64,000 bases of DNA from Streptacidiphilus albus JL83 (GCF_000744705.1 NZ_JQML01000001.1:2108001-2172000); one strand, 5' to 3'; shown: positions 8,379 through 18,464, counted from the first letter of the stretch. The notes: a model not told the origin generated them from the letters alone. Numbers and translations are program-made.

Positions 8379-9050
8379 TCAGTCGCGTTCGCGCACCCGG
8401 CGGGCCAGGTCGACGGCGGCGGCGTGCGGATCGGCCGCGGCCGTCAGCGCGCGGACCACGACCACCCGGCGGGCGCCGGCGTCGAGCACCTGGTCGAGGT
8501 TGCCGGCGTCGATCCCGCCGATGGCGAACCAGGGCCGCTCGGAACCGCTCCCGGCGGTGCGCTTCGCGGCGTACTCGACCAGGCCGAGGCCGGGTGCGTG
8601 CCGTCCCGGCTTGGTGGGCGTCGGCCAGACCGGGCCGGTGCAGAAGTAGTCCACCCCGGGCTCCACCAGCGCCGCGTCCACCTCGGACTCGGCGTGGCAG
8701 GAGCGGCCGATCAGCATGTCCGGGTCGAGGACCGCCCGGGCGGCGGCGACCGGGAGGTCGTCCTGGCCCAGGTGCAGCACCTCGGGCCGGGGCGAGTGCG
8801 CGACCCGGGCCGCGTGGGCGACGTCGGCGCGGTCGTTCACCGCGAGCATCCGTCCGTGCCGACGGCAGGCGTCCGCGAAGACCTCCAGGAACTCCAGCTC
8901 CTGCCGGGCCTCCAGGCCCTTGTCCCGCAGCTGGACGATGTCCACGCCGCCGGACAGCACCGCGTCCAGGAACTCGGCGAGGTCGCCCTGCTCCCGGCGC
9001 GCGTCGGTGCACAGGTACAGCCGGGCCGAGCGCAGCGCGGCGACGGTCAC
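8379..9050 (-). CDS. thiE: Thiamine phosphate synthase
   Basis: This 223-residue TIM-barrel enzyme joins HMP-pyrophosphate and HET-phosphate (thiazole phosphate) to give thiamine monophosphate. Recognisable segments are DIVQLRDKG (phosphate and substrate loop), [48 protein letters not shown] and [10 protein letters not shown]. The GTG at 9048-9050 overlaps the stop of the upstream gene by four bases (GTGA), so the two are translationally coupled. It lies 1.9 kb from the TPP-riboswitch thiOSG operon but on the opposite strand, with no riboswitch of its own visible. Confidence 0.94.
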   Translation of the reverse strand: MTVAALRSARLYLCTDARREQGDLAEFLDAVLSGGVDIVQLRDKGLEARQELEFLEVFADACRRHGRMLAVNDRADVAHAARVAHSPRPEVLHLGQDDLPVAAARAVLDPDMLIGRSCHAESEVDAALVEPGVDYFCTGPVWPTPTKPGRHAPGLGLVEYAAKRTAGSGSERPWFAIGGIDAGNLDQVLDAGARRVVVVRALTAAADPHAAAVDLARRVRERD

Positions 9051-9412
9051 AGGGCCATCGCCTGCGCGCGGCGCTTGACCTCGGTGCCGCGGTTCTCGTT
9101 GAGCGCCTGGGCGGGGGTGCCGGGCAGCGAGGGGTCGTCGGTGAACAGCCACTCCAGGGCTTCCTCGTCGCTGAAGCCGCTGTCGCGGAGCAGCGTCAGC
9201 AGGCCGCAGATGCCCTTGACGGTGCCGTTGGGGCCGATGAAGGCGGCGGGGACCTGCAGCGCGTTGTTCTCGCCGCGCCGGACGCCGATCAGCGTGCGGT
9301 CGTCGACCAGCCGCCGGACCTTGGTCACCACCACCCCCCACTGCTCGGCGATGTCGGGGATGTACATCCACTCGGGAATCAGGGCGTCAATCTTGGGATC
9401 AATCTGGCTCAC
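9047..9412 (-). CDS. Rv2175c-family DNA-binding protein
   Basis: The 121-residue protein carries an N-terminal winged-helix segment ([20 protein letters not shown]) followed by a C-terminal region with [12 protein letters not shown] and [20 protein letters not shown], as in M. tuberculosis Rv2175c. Rv2175c binds DNA and is phosphorylated by the PASTA kinase PknL, which lowers DNA binding. A PASTA kinase is encoded 4 kb away here, so the pair is conserved though no longer adjacent. The start is the GTG at 9410-9412 behind GGGGGT. The stop overlaps thiE by four bases. Confidence 0.87.
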   Translation of the reverse strand: MSQIDPKIDALIPEWMYIPDIAEQWGVVVTKVRRLVDDRTLIGVRRGENNALQVPAAFIGPNGTVKGICGLLTLLRDSGFSDEEALEWLFTDDPSLPGTPAQALNENRGTEVKRRAQAMAL

Positions 9413-9518
9413 ACCCCCAGACTGCCATCCCGGAGCGCCCTCGCGCACCACGGACGCCCCGGCGGGGCTCCCCGCGGACGGCTCCGGGGCCCGCCGCAGC
9501 CGCCCCGGCGGACCCCGG

Positions 9519-10724
9519 CTACCCGGCGACGGCGGCCTTGAGCTGCACCGACGGGTCCGCCGCCCGGGTCAGGTCGAGCGGGGTGCGGCGTTCCAGCAGC
9601 CGCCGTCCCTGGGCCAGGTCACGCGGGCGGTCGACGGTGAGCAGGGCCACCGGCACCTCGCCGCGCAGCCAGAGCGCGGTCCAGCCGGCCGCGTCCGGGT
9701 CCTGCCGCCAGAGCAGGTCGTCGCCGGGGGTGTGCCGGCCGGCGTACTGGACCATCCGACCGAACTGCTCGGACCAGAAGTAGGGCACCGGGTCGTAGGC
9801 CTCGTCCCCGCCGAGGACGTTGGCCGCCGCGACCCGGGCGCCCTGGAGCGCGTTGTCCCAGTGGTGCACGGCCAGCCGCTCGCCGTAGCGGGCGGAGGGG
9901 AAGGAGGCGCAGTCGCCGACCGCGAACACGTCCTCGACCGTGGTCCGCAACCGGTCGTCGGCGGCGACCGCGCCCCGCGGGTCGAGGGCGACCCCGGAGC
10001 CGGCCAGCCAGCCGGTGTCCGGACGGGCGCCGATGCCGACCACCACCACGTCCGCGCCCAGCTCGGTGCCGTCGGCCAGCCGGACCGCCGTGCCGGACGG
10101 GCCGGGGGCCCGGTCGAAGCCGCTCACGCCGACGCCGGTGCGCAGCTCGACGCCGGCCTCGGCGTACCAGGCCCGGGTGCGGTCGCCGAGCTCGGCCGGG
10201 AGCGCGCCGGCCAGTGGCGCGCCGGCCGCCTCGACCACGGTGACGGCGCAGCCGAGCTGCCGGGCGACGGTCGCGGCCTCCGCGCCGATCCAGCCCGCGC
10301 CGACGATCACCACCCGCGCGCCGGGGCGCAGCGCGGCCTTGAGCCGGAGCGCGTCGTCGTGGGTGCGCAGCAGGTGGGAGTCGGCGGGCCGGCCGGGCAG
10401 CGCGACCGGGGCCGCGCCGGTGGCGAGGACCAGCCGGTCGTAGGGCAGTTCGCCCTCCTCGGTGCGCAGCAGCCGCCGGTCGCTGTCGAGGCCGAGGGCG
10501 GGCCGGCCGAGCCGCAGTTCGATCCGCAGCTGGTCGTAGTCGACCTCGAAGCGGGAGTGCTCGGCCTTGCCGAGGAGCACGTCCTTGGAGAGCGGCGGAC
10601 GGTCGTAGGGCGGGTGCGCCTCGGCCCCGAGCAGTACCAGGCCGCCGCCGTAGCCGCGCTCGCGCAGCGCGACGGCGGTCTGCAGCCCCGCCGTCCCGGC
10701 CCCCACCACGACGATCCGCTCCAC
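9519..10724 (-). CDS. NAD(P)/FAD-dependent ferredoxin-reductase-type oxidoreductase
   Basis: This 401-residue protein has the two Rossmann motifs of ferredoxin or rubredoxin reductases: FAD binding at the N-terminus (VVVGAGTAGLQTAVALRERG) and NAD binding mid-chain (VVIVGAGWIGAEAATVARQLG region). The FAD ribityl contact is DVFAVGDCASFPS. A reductase C-terminal domain includes YFWSEQFGRMVQYAG. It should pass electrons from NAD(P)H to a small ferredoxin, but no partner gene is adjacent. The GTG at 10722-10724 follows GAGGAG. It diverges from the TPP-riboswitch operon; a thiamine link is possible but unproven. Confidence 0.88.
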   Translation of the reverse strand: MERIVVVGAGTAGLQTAVALRERGYGGGLVLLGAEAHPPYDRPPLSKDVLLGKAEHSRFEVDYDQLRIELRLGRPALGLDSDRRLLRTEEGELPYDRLVLATGAAPVALPGRPADSHLLRTHDDALRLKAALRPGARVVIVGAGWIGAEAATVARQLGCAVTVVEAAGAPLAGALPAELGDRTRAWYAEAGVELRTGVGVSGFDRAPGPSGTAVRLADGTELGADVVVVGIGARPDTGWLAGSGVALDPRGAVAADDRLRTTVEDVFAVGDCASFPSARYGERLAVHHWDNALQGARVAAANVLGGDEAYDPVPYFWSEQFGRMVQYAGRHTPGDDLLWRQDPDAAGWTALWLRGEVPVALLTVDRPRDLAQGRRLLERRTPLDLTRAADPSVQLKAAVAG

Positions 10725-10849
10725 TGTCGACTCCTCGGTCCGGCGCCCCGCGGCGCTCCGGCGCGGAACCCTGCGTCCGGCCCCGGCCACTGTACGGCCG
10801 GGCTCGCCCCGCCGGGCTCGAACGGTGAGCGACTACAGTGGGTTGCGCA

Positions 10850-10953
10850 ATCACGGGAGCCCGGCGTTCCGGGCTGAGAGGCGGATGTCCGGGCGGTGAC
10901 GCCCGCGGTCCGCGACCGTCCGAACCTGATCCGGATCATGCCGGCGAAGGGAG
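10850..10953 (+). ncRNA. TPP riboswitch (THI box) controlling thiOSG
   Basis: The conserved THI-box blocks occur in order: CACGGGAG, GGGCTGAGAGG (10871-10881), GACCGTCCGAACCTGATCCG (10915-10934) and ATGCCGGCGAAGGGAG at the 3' end. The last GGGAG (10949-10953) also looks like the ribosome-binding site of thiO, whose TTG start is 10 bases further on. Binding of thiamine pyrophosphate would therefore hide that site, giving translational control. Confidence 0.96.
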
Positions 10954-10963
10954 CGCAGGACAG

Positions 10964-12172
10964 TTGGCACGCGCCGAGAACGCGGACCCGAACCGCGGTG
11001 TCGACTCCAACCGCGGTGACGTGCTGGTCGTCGGCGGCGGCATCATCGGCCTCGGCGTCGCCTGGCGCGCGGCGCAGCGCGGCCTGGACGTCACCGTGCT
11101 CGACCCCGATCCGGGCCGCGGCGCCAACCGGGTCGCCGCCGGGATGCTCGCCCCGGTCACCGAACTCCAGTACGGCGAGGAGCAGTTGCTGCGCCTCGGG
11201 ATCGCCTCCAACGAGCGCTGGGCGGACTTCGCCGCCGAGCTGACCGAGGCCACCGGCCTGGACACCGGCTACCGGGCCTGCGGCACCCTCGCCGTCGCCC
11301 TGGACGCCGACGACCGCGCCGAGCTGCGCGAACTGCTCGCCTTCCAGCAGCGCCTCGGGCTGGCCTCGGAGTGGCTGGGCGGACGCGACTGCCGTCGGCT
11401 CGAACCGATGCTGGCGCCCTCGGTGCGCGGCGGGCTGCTGGTGGCCGGGGACCACCAGGTCGACGGCCGGCGGCTGGGCACGGCCCTGGTCGAGGCCTGC
11501 GTCCGGGCCGGGGTCGCGCTGCGCCGGACGCGCGCCGCCGAGCTCACCGTGGACGGCGACCGGGCCACCGGCGTCCGGACCGAGGACGGCGCGCTGCTCA
11601 CCGCCGGACAGACCGTGCTCGCGGCCGGCAGCTGGTCCGGCGAGCTGCCCGGGATCCCGGCCGAGGCCCGGCTGCCGGTCCGTCCGGTCAAGGGGCAGAT
11701 CCTGCGGCTGCAGATGAGCAGCGCCTTCGGCGAGCCCTTCCTCTCCCGCAATCTGCGGGCCGTGGTCAAGGGCGTCCACCTCTACCTGGTGCCCCGCGCC
11801 GACGGCGAGCTGGTGGTCGGCGCGACCATGGAGGAGCAGGGCTTCGACACCGTGGTCACCGCCGGCGGTGTCTACGAACTGCTGCGCGACGCCCATGAGC
11901 TGGTCCCCGGGATCACCGAGCTCCCGCTGCGGGAGAGCAGCGCGGGCCTGCGCCCCGGCACCCCCGACAACGCCCCGCTGCTCGGCCCGACCGCCCTGCC
12001 CGGACTGGTCGCCGCGACCGGGCACCACCGCAACGGGGTGCTGCTCACCCCGGTCACCGCCGACGCCGTCGGCGGCTACCTGGCCACCGGCGTGCTGCCG
12101 GCCGAGGCCGCCCCGTTCACCCCCGCCCGCTTCCACCGCACCGCCACTCCCGCTCCGGAGGCCCTCCGATGA
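10964..12172 (+). CDS. thiO: Glycine oxidase ThiO
   Basis: A 402-residue FAD-dependent DAO-family enzyme that oxidises glycine to the imine used for the thiazole ring. The N-terminal FAD motif is VVGGGIIGLGVAWRAAQRGL. GMLAPVTE and the C-terminal GLRPGTPDNAPLLG followed by ATGHHRNGVLLTP match ThiO. The TTG at 10964 is chosen because it follows the riboswitch-embedded GGGAG. A GTG about 13 codons downstream is the only other candidate. The stop overlaps the thiS ATG by four bases. Confidence 0.93.
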   Translation: MARAENADPNRGVDSNRGDVLVVGGGIIGLGVAWRAAQRGLDVTVLDPDPGRGANRVAAGMLAPVTELQYGEEQLLRLGIASNERWADFAAELTEATGLDTGYRACGTLAVALDADDRAELRELLAFQQRLGLASEWLGGRDCRRLEPMLAPSVRGGLLVAGDHQVDGRRLGTALVEACVRAGVALRRTRAAELTVDGDRATGVRTEDGALLTAGQTVLAAGSWSGELPGIPAEARLPVRPVKGQILRLQMSSAFGEPFLSRNLRAVVKGVHLYLVPRADGELVVGATMEEQGFDTVVTAGGVYELLRDAHELVPGITELPLRESSAGLRPGTPDNAPLLGPTALPGLVAATGHHRNGVLLTPVTADAVGGYLATGVLPAEAAPFTPARFHRTATPAPEALR

Positions 12173-12423
12173 CGTCCCAGCCCATCACCTCGCAGCCCGT
12201 CGCTTCGCAGCCGCTGACAGCGCTGCCCATCCGCGTCAACGGCGCCGCGCGCGGGATCGCGCCCGGCACCACCCTGGCCGAGGTCGTCGCCGACCTCAGC
12301 GCCGCGCCCTCGGGCGTGGCCGCCGCCGTCAACGAGGCCGTCGTCCCGCGCAGCGCCTGGGCCGGGACCGTGCTCGCCGCCGACGACCGGGTCGAGATCC
12401 TCACCGCCGTCCAGGGGGGCTGA
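12169..12423 (+). CDS. thiS: Sulfur carrier protein ThiS
   Basis: An 84-residue ubiquitin-like carrier ending in the required Gly-Gly, whose C-terminus becomes the thiocarboxylate sulfur donor for the thiazole. The core LPIRVNGAARGI, VAAAVNEAVVPRSAW and DRVEILTAVQGG are typical. The first 17 residues (TSQPITSQPVASQP) are a low-complexity extension not found in most ThiS proteins. It overlaps thiO (ATGA), and thiG begins 6 bp after its stop, so the three genes form one operon. Confidence 0.94.
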   Translation: MTSQPITSQPVASQPLTALPIRVNGAARGIAPGTTLAEVVADLSAAPSGVAAAVNEAVVPRSAWAGTVLAADDRVEILTAVQGG

Positions 12424-13224
<801 letters not shown>

Positions 13225-13337
13225 GCGGAAGGCGCAGCCCATCGGCCCCGCAGGCGGCGGCGCGGTTCTTACCGTTGCGCAACGATCGTGTCGCCCCTCA
13301 GCGTCCGACCCCCTTCCGGCCCTCTAAACTCGGTGGG

Positions 13338-15356
13338 ATGGACACGACCCTGCACGACCCGCTCCTCGGGCGGATGCTCGACGGCCGCTACCGGGTCGAG
13401 CAACGCATCGCCGTCGGCGGCATGGCCACGGTCTACCGCGCCATGGACACCCGGCTCGACCGGGTCGTCGCCCTCAAGGCGATGCACACCGGGCTGGCCT
13501 CGGACCCCGACTTCACCGACCGCTTCATCCGCGAGGCCAAGGCCGTCGCCCGGCTGTCGCACCCCAATGTGGTCAATGTCTACGACCAGGGCGCGGACAA
13601 CGGGGTGGTCTTCCTGACCATGGAGTACGTGCCCGGCTGGACCCTGCGCGACCTGCTGCGGGACCGGGGCGCGCTGAGCCCGCGGATGGTGCTGGACGTG
13701 CTGGAGCCGATCCTGGCCGCCCTCGGCGCCGCGCACCGCGCGGGACTGGTGCACCGCGATGTGAAGCCGGAGAACGTGCTGCTCAGCGAGGACGGCCGGG
13801 TCAAGGTCGCCGACTTCGGGCTGGTCCGGGCCATGAGCGGGGACAGCGCGGTGACCTCGGGTCAGGTCATGGGCACCGTCGCCTACCTGGCCCCGGAGCA
13901 GATCGAGCAGGGCGCCACGGATCCGCGCACCGACGTCTACGCCTGCGGCGTGATGATGTTCGAGATGCTGACCGGCGGCAAGCCGCACCAGGGCGAGTCG
14001 CCGATGCAGGTCCTCTACCAGGCGATGAGCAACGACGTCCCGCCGCCGTCCACCCTGCTGCCGGGCCTGCCCCCGCAGCTGGACGCCATAGTGCTGGCGG
14101 CCACGGCCCGCGACGCCGACCGCAGGCCGCGCGACGCGGTGGAGCTGCTGGCCACGCTCCAGCACATCCGGCCCGGCCTGACCCAGCAGCAGCTGGACGC
14201 CGAACCGGGCGCGACGCTGCACCTCCGCGTCCCCGGCGCCGTCCCCGGTCCCGCCGACAGGCAGGCGGTCGCGGACCGGACCACGGTGCTGCCGGCCGGC
14301 ATGCCCGCGCCGCTGCCGCCCGATCCGGGGCTGGAGGCGCAGCTGAACCGCACCAGCATCATGCCGAGCATGCGCGACCTGCCGCCGGAGCTGATCATGC
14401 CCCGGCGCGAGGAGCCGGAGCAGTTCGCCCCGCCGCCGCCGCGCCGGGGCGGGCGCGGCGGCGGCCGGTCCAAGGGCCGCCGCAACCGCTGGGCGCTGCC
14501 GGTGACGGTGCTGGTGGTGCTGGCCCTGATCGTCGGCGGGGCGACCTGGGCGCTGAACAACGCGCTCTACACCACCATGCCCGGCGTGGTCGGGCTGACC
14601 CAGAGCGCGGCGCAGACCCAGCTGACCGCCGACGGGCTCTCGGTGAGCACGACGCCGGAGTTCAGCAGCTCCGTCCCGGCCGGCCAGGTGATCGCCAGCG
14701 ACCCGGGGGCGGGCTCCCGGGTGCGCAAGGACTCGACGGTGACCCTGGACGTCTCCAAGGGCCCGAACCGCCCCAAGGTGCCGGACGTGGCCGGGAAGTC
14801 GCTGTCGGCCGCCGAGGCGGCCATCAGCGCGGCCGGCCTGACGCCGGGCACGGTCACCGAGCAGAGCAGCAGCACCGCCCAGGGCGACGTGGTCGGCACC
14901 GACCCGGCGGCCGGCACCGCGCACACCCCGAACACGGTGGTCAACCTGGTCGTCAGCTCCGGTCCCGCGCCGGTGGCCCTGCCGAACGTCGTCGGCGAGC
15001 CCCAGGACCAGGCCACCGGGGACCTCCGGGCGGCGGGCTTCAACGTCCAGGTGCAGTCGGGTGCGGTCAACTCCGGCGTGCCCGGCGGGTCCGTGGTCAG
15101 CGAGAGCCCGAACGGCCCCACGGCGGCGGCGGGCTCGACGGTGATCCTGACCATCTCCTCCGGACCGGTGCAGGTGACCGTGCCGGACGTGTCGGGCGAC
15201 ACCGAGGCCCAGGCCAGGGCGGCGCTGACGGCGGCCGGCTTCAAGGTGAAGGTCCACCGGTTCCTGCCCTTCGGCACGCCGACCGTGGCCGACCAGAGCC
15301 CGGCCGGCAACTCCCAGGCCGACCAGGGCAGTACGGTGACGATCTCACTGTTCTGA
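13338..15356 (+). CDS. Membrane Ser/Thr protein kinase with PASTA repeats (PknL/PknB type)
   Basis: The 672-residue protein has a cytoplasmic Hanks-type kinase domain (residues about 15-280) with invariant lysine in VVALKAM, HRD at 139-141 (VHRDVKPENVLL) and DFG (VADFGLV). A Pro-rich linker, one membrane helix at about 384-407 (LPVTVLVVLALIVGGATWAL) and four extracellular PASTA units of about 65 residues follow. PASTA domains sense peptidoglycan fragments or lipid II. The context (an Rv2175c-like protein 4 kb upstream and DAHP synthase 4 kb downstream) matches M. tuberculosis pknL, although PknL itself has no PASTA repeats. The ATG at 13338 follows GGTGGG. Confidence 0.93.
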   Translation: MDTTLHDPLLGRMLDGRYRVEQRIAVGGMATVYRAMDTRLDRVVALKAMHTGLASDPDFTDRFIREAKAVARLSHPNVVNVYDQGADNGVVFLTMEYVPGWTLRDLLRDRGALSPRMVLDVLEPILAALGAAHRAGLVHRDVKPENVLLSEDGRVKVADFGLVRAMSGDSAVTSGQVMGTVAYLAPEQIEQGATDPRTDVYACGVMMFEMLTGGKPHQGESPMQVLYQAMSNDVPPPSTLLPGLPPQLDAIVLAATARDADRRPRDAVELLATLQHIRPGLTQQQLDAEPGATLHLRVPGAVPGPADRQAVADRTTVLPAGMPAPLPPDPGLEAQLNRTSIMPSMRDLPPELIMPRREEPEQFAPPPPRRGGRGGGRSKGRRNRWALPVTVLVVLALIVGGATWALNNALYTTMPGVVGLTQSAAQTQLTADGLSVSTTPEFSSSVPAGQVIASDPGAGSRVRKDSTVTLDVSKGPNRPKVPDVAGKSLSAAEAAISAAGLTPGTVTEQSSSTAQGDVVGTDPAAGTAHTPNTVVNLVVSSGPAPVALPNVVGEPQDQATGDLRAAGFNVQVQSGAVNSGVPGGSVVSESPNGPTAAAGSTVILTISSGPVQVTVPDVSGDTEAQARAALTAAGFKVKVHRFLPFGTPTVADQSPAGNSQADQGSTVTISLF

Positions 15357-15367
15357 GCCGTGTCGGA

Positions 15368-15397
15368 CGGCCCCCGCCCACAGCGCGGCGGGGGCCG
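15368..15397 (+). terminator. Hairpin terminator after the PASTA kinase
   Basis: CGGCCCCCGCC (15368-15378) and GGCGGGGGCCG (15387-15397) form a perfect 11-bp stem with an 8-base loop, beginning 12 bp after the kinase stop. There is no U-tract, as is common for terminators in these GC-rich genomes. It argues that the next gene starts at 15417 and not at the GTG next to the kinase stop. Confidence 0.75.
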
Positions 15398-15416
15398 CTC
15401 GGTAGGCTTCGGGCGC

Positions 15417-16124
15417 ATGAGCTCATCTGCCCCGAATGACCTTTTCGAGAGCATGTCGACCATGCGGGCCATGCGTCGGCTGAGCACCGAACCGGTGCCG
15501 GACCACCTGCTGGAAAGACTGGTCCAGGCCGCCGTCTACGGTCCGAGCGGGGCCCACGCCCAGGAGTACGACTACCTCGTGGTGACGGACCGCCAGGTCA
15601 TCGCCACCCTCGCCCCGCTGTGGACCCGCTGCGTCGACGCCTACCTGGGCTCGATCGGCCGGATCGTCCCCGCCTCGATGGACGAACCCAGCTACGAACT
15701 GGTGCGCGAGGAGATCGAGTACCAGCGCGACCACTTCGCGGACACGCCGGCGCTGGTCATCCCCTGCTACCGGGCACCGAAGATCAGCTCCGACCTGGAC
15801 GGGCTGCGCGGCATGGTGACCCAGCTGGGCACCGCCGGACTGGGCCGCCTGGCCGCGCGCGGCGGACGGATGAGCACCCTGGCGGAGGCCGCCAGCGTCT
15901 ACCCGGGCGTGCAGAACCTGCTGCTCACCGCCCGCTCCATCGGCCTCGGAGCGCATCTGACGCTCTGGCACCTGATGCTGGAGCGCGAGTGGAAGACCGC
16001 CCTGGGCATCCCCTCCGGCATCCACACCTTCGCGGTCATCCCGGTCGGCTGGCCGCTGGACGACTTCGGCCCGATCCACCGCCACCGTCCCCTCGCCGAG
16101 GTCCTGCACCGCGACCGCTGGTGA
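15417..16124 (+). CDS. Nitroreductase-family flavoprotein
   Basis: A 235-residue protein of the nitroreductase fold. MRAMRRLSTEPVPDHLLERL with the following VYGPSGAHAQEYDYLVVTD is the FMN-binding N-terminus, and YPGVQNLLLTARSIGLGAHL is the dimer-core helix typical of the family. A longer-than-usual insertion (residues about 65-125) includes ALVIPCYRAPKISSDLDGL. Such enzymes use NAD(P)H to reduce nitro compounds, quinones or other electrophiles; the substrate is unknown. The ATG at 15417 lies after a terminator hairpin. There is only a weak GGTAGG ribosome-binding site. Confidence 0.85.
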   Translation: MSSSAPNDLFESMSTMRAMRRLSTEPVPDHLLERLVQAAVYGPSGAHAQEYDYLVVTDRQVIATLAPLWTRCVDAYLGSIGRIVPASMDEPSYELVREEIEYQRDHFADTPALVIPCYRAPKISSDLDGLRGMVTQLGTAGLGRLAARGGRMSTLAEAASVYPGVQNLLLTARSIGLGAHLTLWHLMLEREWKTALGIPSGIHTFAVIPVGWPLDDFGPIHRHRPLAEVLHRDRW

Positions 16125-16210
16125 CCTGCGAAGGTCTGGCATCGCCCCCGGCTCCACCGGGCTGACGGAACCCACGTCCGGGGGCACCCGGGAGGCGTAC
16201 CCTCCTCGGC

Positions 16211-17641
16211 GTGGACGACCTCTACCTCACCCACGCCGACCGGCCGAAGCGCACTTGGCCTCAGAAGGCCGGTCCGCTGTTCGCGCTGCTCTGGCTCGGG
16301 CTCGGCCTGGCCCGGCCGGGCTCCCCCAGCGCCCGCATCGTGCTCTCGCTGATCATGGCGCTGCTCCTACTGCTCGGCGTCGTCGTCCAACACCGGGTAA
16401 AGCGTGCCTGGCTCAGGGTCGACGCGAGCGGGATCGGCTCCTACAGCGGGATCCGGCGACCGCTCCAACTGACCTGGCCGGAGGTGAACCGGATCGAGGT
16501 CCGCGAACGCGCGGTCCAGCAGAGAACCTTGCTCTCCCTGCAGGTCAGCACCGTGGCCGGGAAACGGTACACCCTGCCGATCGTGAGCCATGCGTCGACC
16601 CTGCCGAACCCGCGCTTCTTCGACCTCGCCGACGAGGTCCTCGCCGCCTGGGAGCACTACGGGGACTTCGACGCCGAGGAGGAAGAACCGGAGGGGAGCG
16701 GTCGGCCGGAGGCGGCTGAGTACTGGGCTGATCGCGGACACCGGCCGCCCAGGAATCCGGTCCTCGTCGACTGGCGGTTCATGGTCGCCTGTCTGACCGT
16801 CCTCGGCTGCCTCGGGATGCTCGGTCTGCGGTCCGCCGACCAGGACTCGGCCCAGTCCTACGGCCAAGAGCTGGCGAACACCAGGGTCGACGCCGACCTG
16901 ATGCTGGCCGACCCGCAGTTCGCCTCTCCCACCACCGACTCCCCGACTCCTGTGGGCGTCGACCAGGCACAGACGCCGGACACCGCATCGCTCTACACCG
17001 TCTGCTGGCGCGGGCTGCTCCGCTCCTACTCGGCCGGGGACCGGTCCCCGCTCTGTCCGGCGATGACCGTGCTGACCGTTATGCAGACCGAGCCCCCGAC
17101 CGGCCGCACAGGTACCTTCGTCCTGCGCCTGGACGGCGGTCTCGACACGTACCGGGTCGGCATCCCGCTGACCGCCGGAAATGCCTGGCTGGACCGACTC
17201 GCCCCCGGAAACCAGGTCTCCGGCTACCTGTACGACGGGGCGGTCACCACCATATCCACCGCAGACGACTCGGTGGAGACGACCACGTCACCCGTCCGCG
17301 CCCCGGCCAGGGACCTCGCCGCGACGCTGGCCTGGGCGGTACTCGCGCTGCTGCTCGGCCTCTGGACTGTGCTGCACCACCTGTGGCGGCCCCGCGAACA
17401 CGGCAGGCTCGTCGACTGGTCGGCTGTCTGCGGCATCGTCCCCGCGGCGGCCGCCGCAGCCATAGTGACCATCGGCCAGTGGAGTTCCCCCGTACCGCTC
17501 ACCGCCACGAGCTACACATGGCCACTGGTGCTGCTGGGTGTCGGAGCAGCCGTCGGGCTCGCGCTCGGCACCCTTCGGGGGCGGCAGGTCGTCAACGACG
17601 TGATCCCGCCCGATTGGAACCCCCTGGACAAGCCGTTCTGA
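16211..17641 (+). CDS. Multi-pass membrane protein of unknown function
   Basis: This 476-residue protein has about six membrane segments. Two near the N-terminus (residues 18-60) are followed by a cytoplasmic-looking beta-rich segment (AWLRVDASGIGSYSGIRRPL to about 130) that resembles a PH-like domain, then an acidic linker. A third helix lies near residue 190 (MVACLTVLGCLGMLGL). A soluble, probably extracytoplasmic segment with three cysteines (CWRGLLRS, SPLCPAM) precedes three C-terminal helices. I do not recognise a catalytic motif. The start is a GTG at 16211. It stands alone between a nitroreductase and a convergent molybdoenzyme gene. Confidence 0.75.
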   Translation: MDDLYLTHADRPKRTWPQKAGPLFALLWLGLGLARPGSPSARIVLSLIMALLLLLGVVVQHRVKRAWLRVDASGIGSYSGIRRPLQLTWPEVNRIEVRERAVQQRTLLSLQVSTVAGKRYTLPIVSHASTLPNPRFFDLADEVLAAWEHYGDFDAEEEEPEGSGRPEAAEYWADRGHRPPRNPVLVDWRFMVACLTVLGCLGMLGLRSADQDSAQSYGQELANTRVDADLMLADPQFASPTTDSPTPVGVDQAQTPDTASLYTVCWRGLLRSYSAGDRSPLCPAMTVLTVMQTEPPTGRTGTFVLRLDGGLDTYRVGIPLTAGNAWLDRLAPGNQVSGYLYDGAVTTISTADDSVETTTSPVRAPARDLAATLAWAVLALLLGLWTVLHHLWRPREHGRLVDWSAVCGIVPAAAAAAIVTIGQWSSPVPLTATSYTWPLVLLGVGAAVGLALGTLRGRQVVNDVIPPDWNPLDKPF

Positions 17642-17671
17642 CCCCGGTGTGCACCGGCTCCCGCGCCCCGG

Positions 17672-18310
17672 TCAGGGCTCGGGGCCGTCGCCCGGTTCCT
17701 CCTGGTAGGAGTAGCGCTGCTCGGACCAGGGGTCGCCGAGGTTGTGGTAGCCGCGCTCCTCCCAGAAGCCGCGCCGGTCGGCGGTCATGTACTCGATCGC
17801 GCGGACCCACTTGGGGCCCTTCCAGGCGTAGAGCATCGGTGCGACCAGGCGCACCGGGAAGCCGTGCTCGGCGGTGAGCGGATCGCCGTTGCGGTGGGTG
17901 GCGAAGACGGTGGAGGCATCCGCGAAGTCGGCCAGCCGGAGGTTGGCGCTGTAGCCGTACTCGGCCCAGGCCATGACATGGGTGACCTCGGGCGCCGGGG
18001 GCGCCAGGGCCAGCAGGGTCGTGGCCGCGATGCCGCCCCAGCGGCTGCCCAGCATGGTGAAGCGGGTGACGCAGTGGAAGTCCGCGGTGACCGTGGACCG
18101 CGGCAGAGCCGTGAACTGCTCGTGGTTCCAGCTGTACTTCTCGCCGGAGGCGGTGGCCCCGAATATCTGGAAGTCCCAGCTGAGCGGCTTGAACCGAGGC
18201 ACCGGGCCGTAGTGCAGAACCGGCCAACCGCGCTGCGCGCGCTGACCCGGCGGAAACCGTCCGGAGCCGTCCGGGTGGGCCCTGGCCTGCTCGTTCTCGG
18301 ACTGACCCAT
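17672..18310 (-). CDS. Sulfite-oxidase-like molybdopterin-dependent oxidoreductase
   Basis: A 212-residue protein with the sulfite oxidase molybdenum-cofactor fold. The molybdenum-ligating cysteine is C80 in TADFHCVTRFT. WGGIAATTLLAL, VMAWAEYGYSANLRL and PVRLVAPMLYAWKGPKWVRAIEY are conserved cofactor and substrate segments. There is no heme, dimerisation domain or Tat signal, so it is probably a small cytoplasmic member whose substrate is unknown. The start is the ATG at 18308-18310 with GGAGG close upstream. It diverges from bacterioferritin. Confidence 0.9.
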   Translation of the reverse strand: MGQSENEQARAHPDGSGRFPPGQRAQRGWPVLHYGPVPRFKPLSWDFQIFGATASGEKYSWNHEQFTALPRSTVTADFHCVTRFTMLGSRWGGIAATTLLALAPPAPEVTHVMAWAEYGYSANLRLADFADASTVFATHRNGDPLTAEHGFPVRLVAPMLYAWKGPKWVRAIEYMTADRRGFWEERGYHNLGDPWSEQRYSYQEEPGDGPEP

Positions 18311-18464
18311 GCCTCCATGGTGACAGATCGCGCCATACACCCGTGCGGAGGGTGCGACGGGGGCGGCTGGACGCCACGGGTGAGGGTGAACTTACTGGAA
18401 CTCGTCCGGCTGCGGTGGAACGATTCCCCAAAACGTCACGAACGGCGCAGAAAGGGTGCAATCC

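Noticed and set aside
8424-10877. An 817-codon plus-strand frame over thiE and the ferredoxin-reductase-type gene
   Set aside because: It reads antisense to three genes with clear motifs and ends inside the TPP riboswitch.
15360-15416. GTG at 15360 as the start of the nitroreductase gene
   Set aside because: It would place the perfect terminator hairpin at 15368-15397 inside the coding region and add a Gly/Arg-rich segment not typical of the family.
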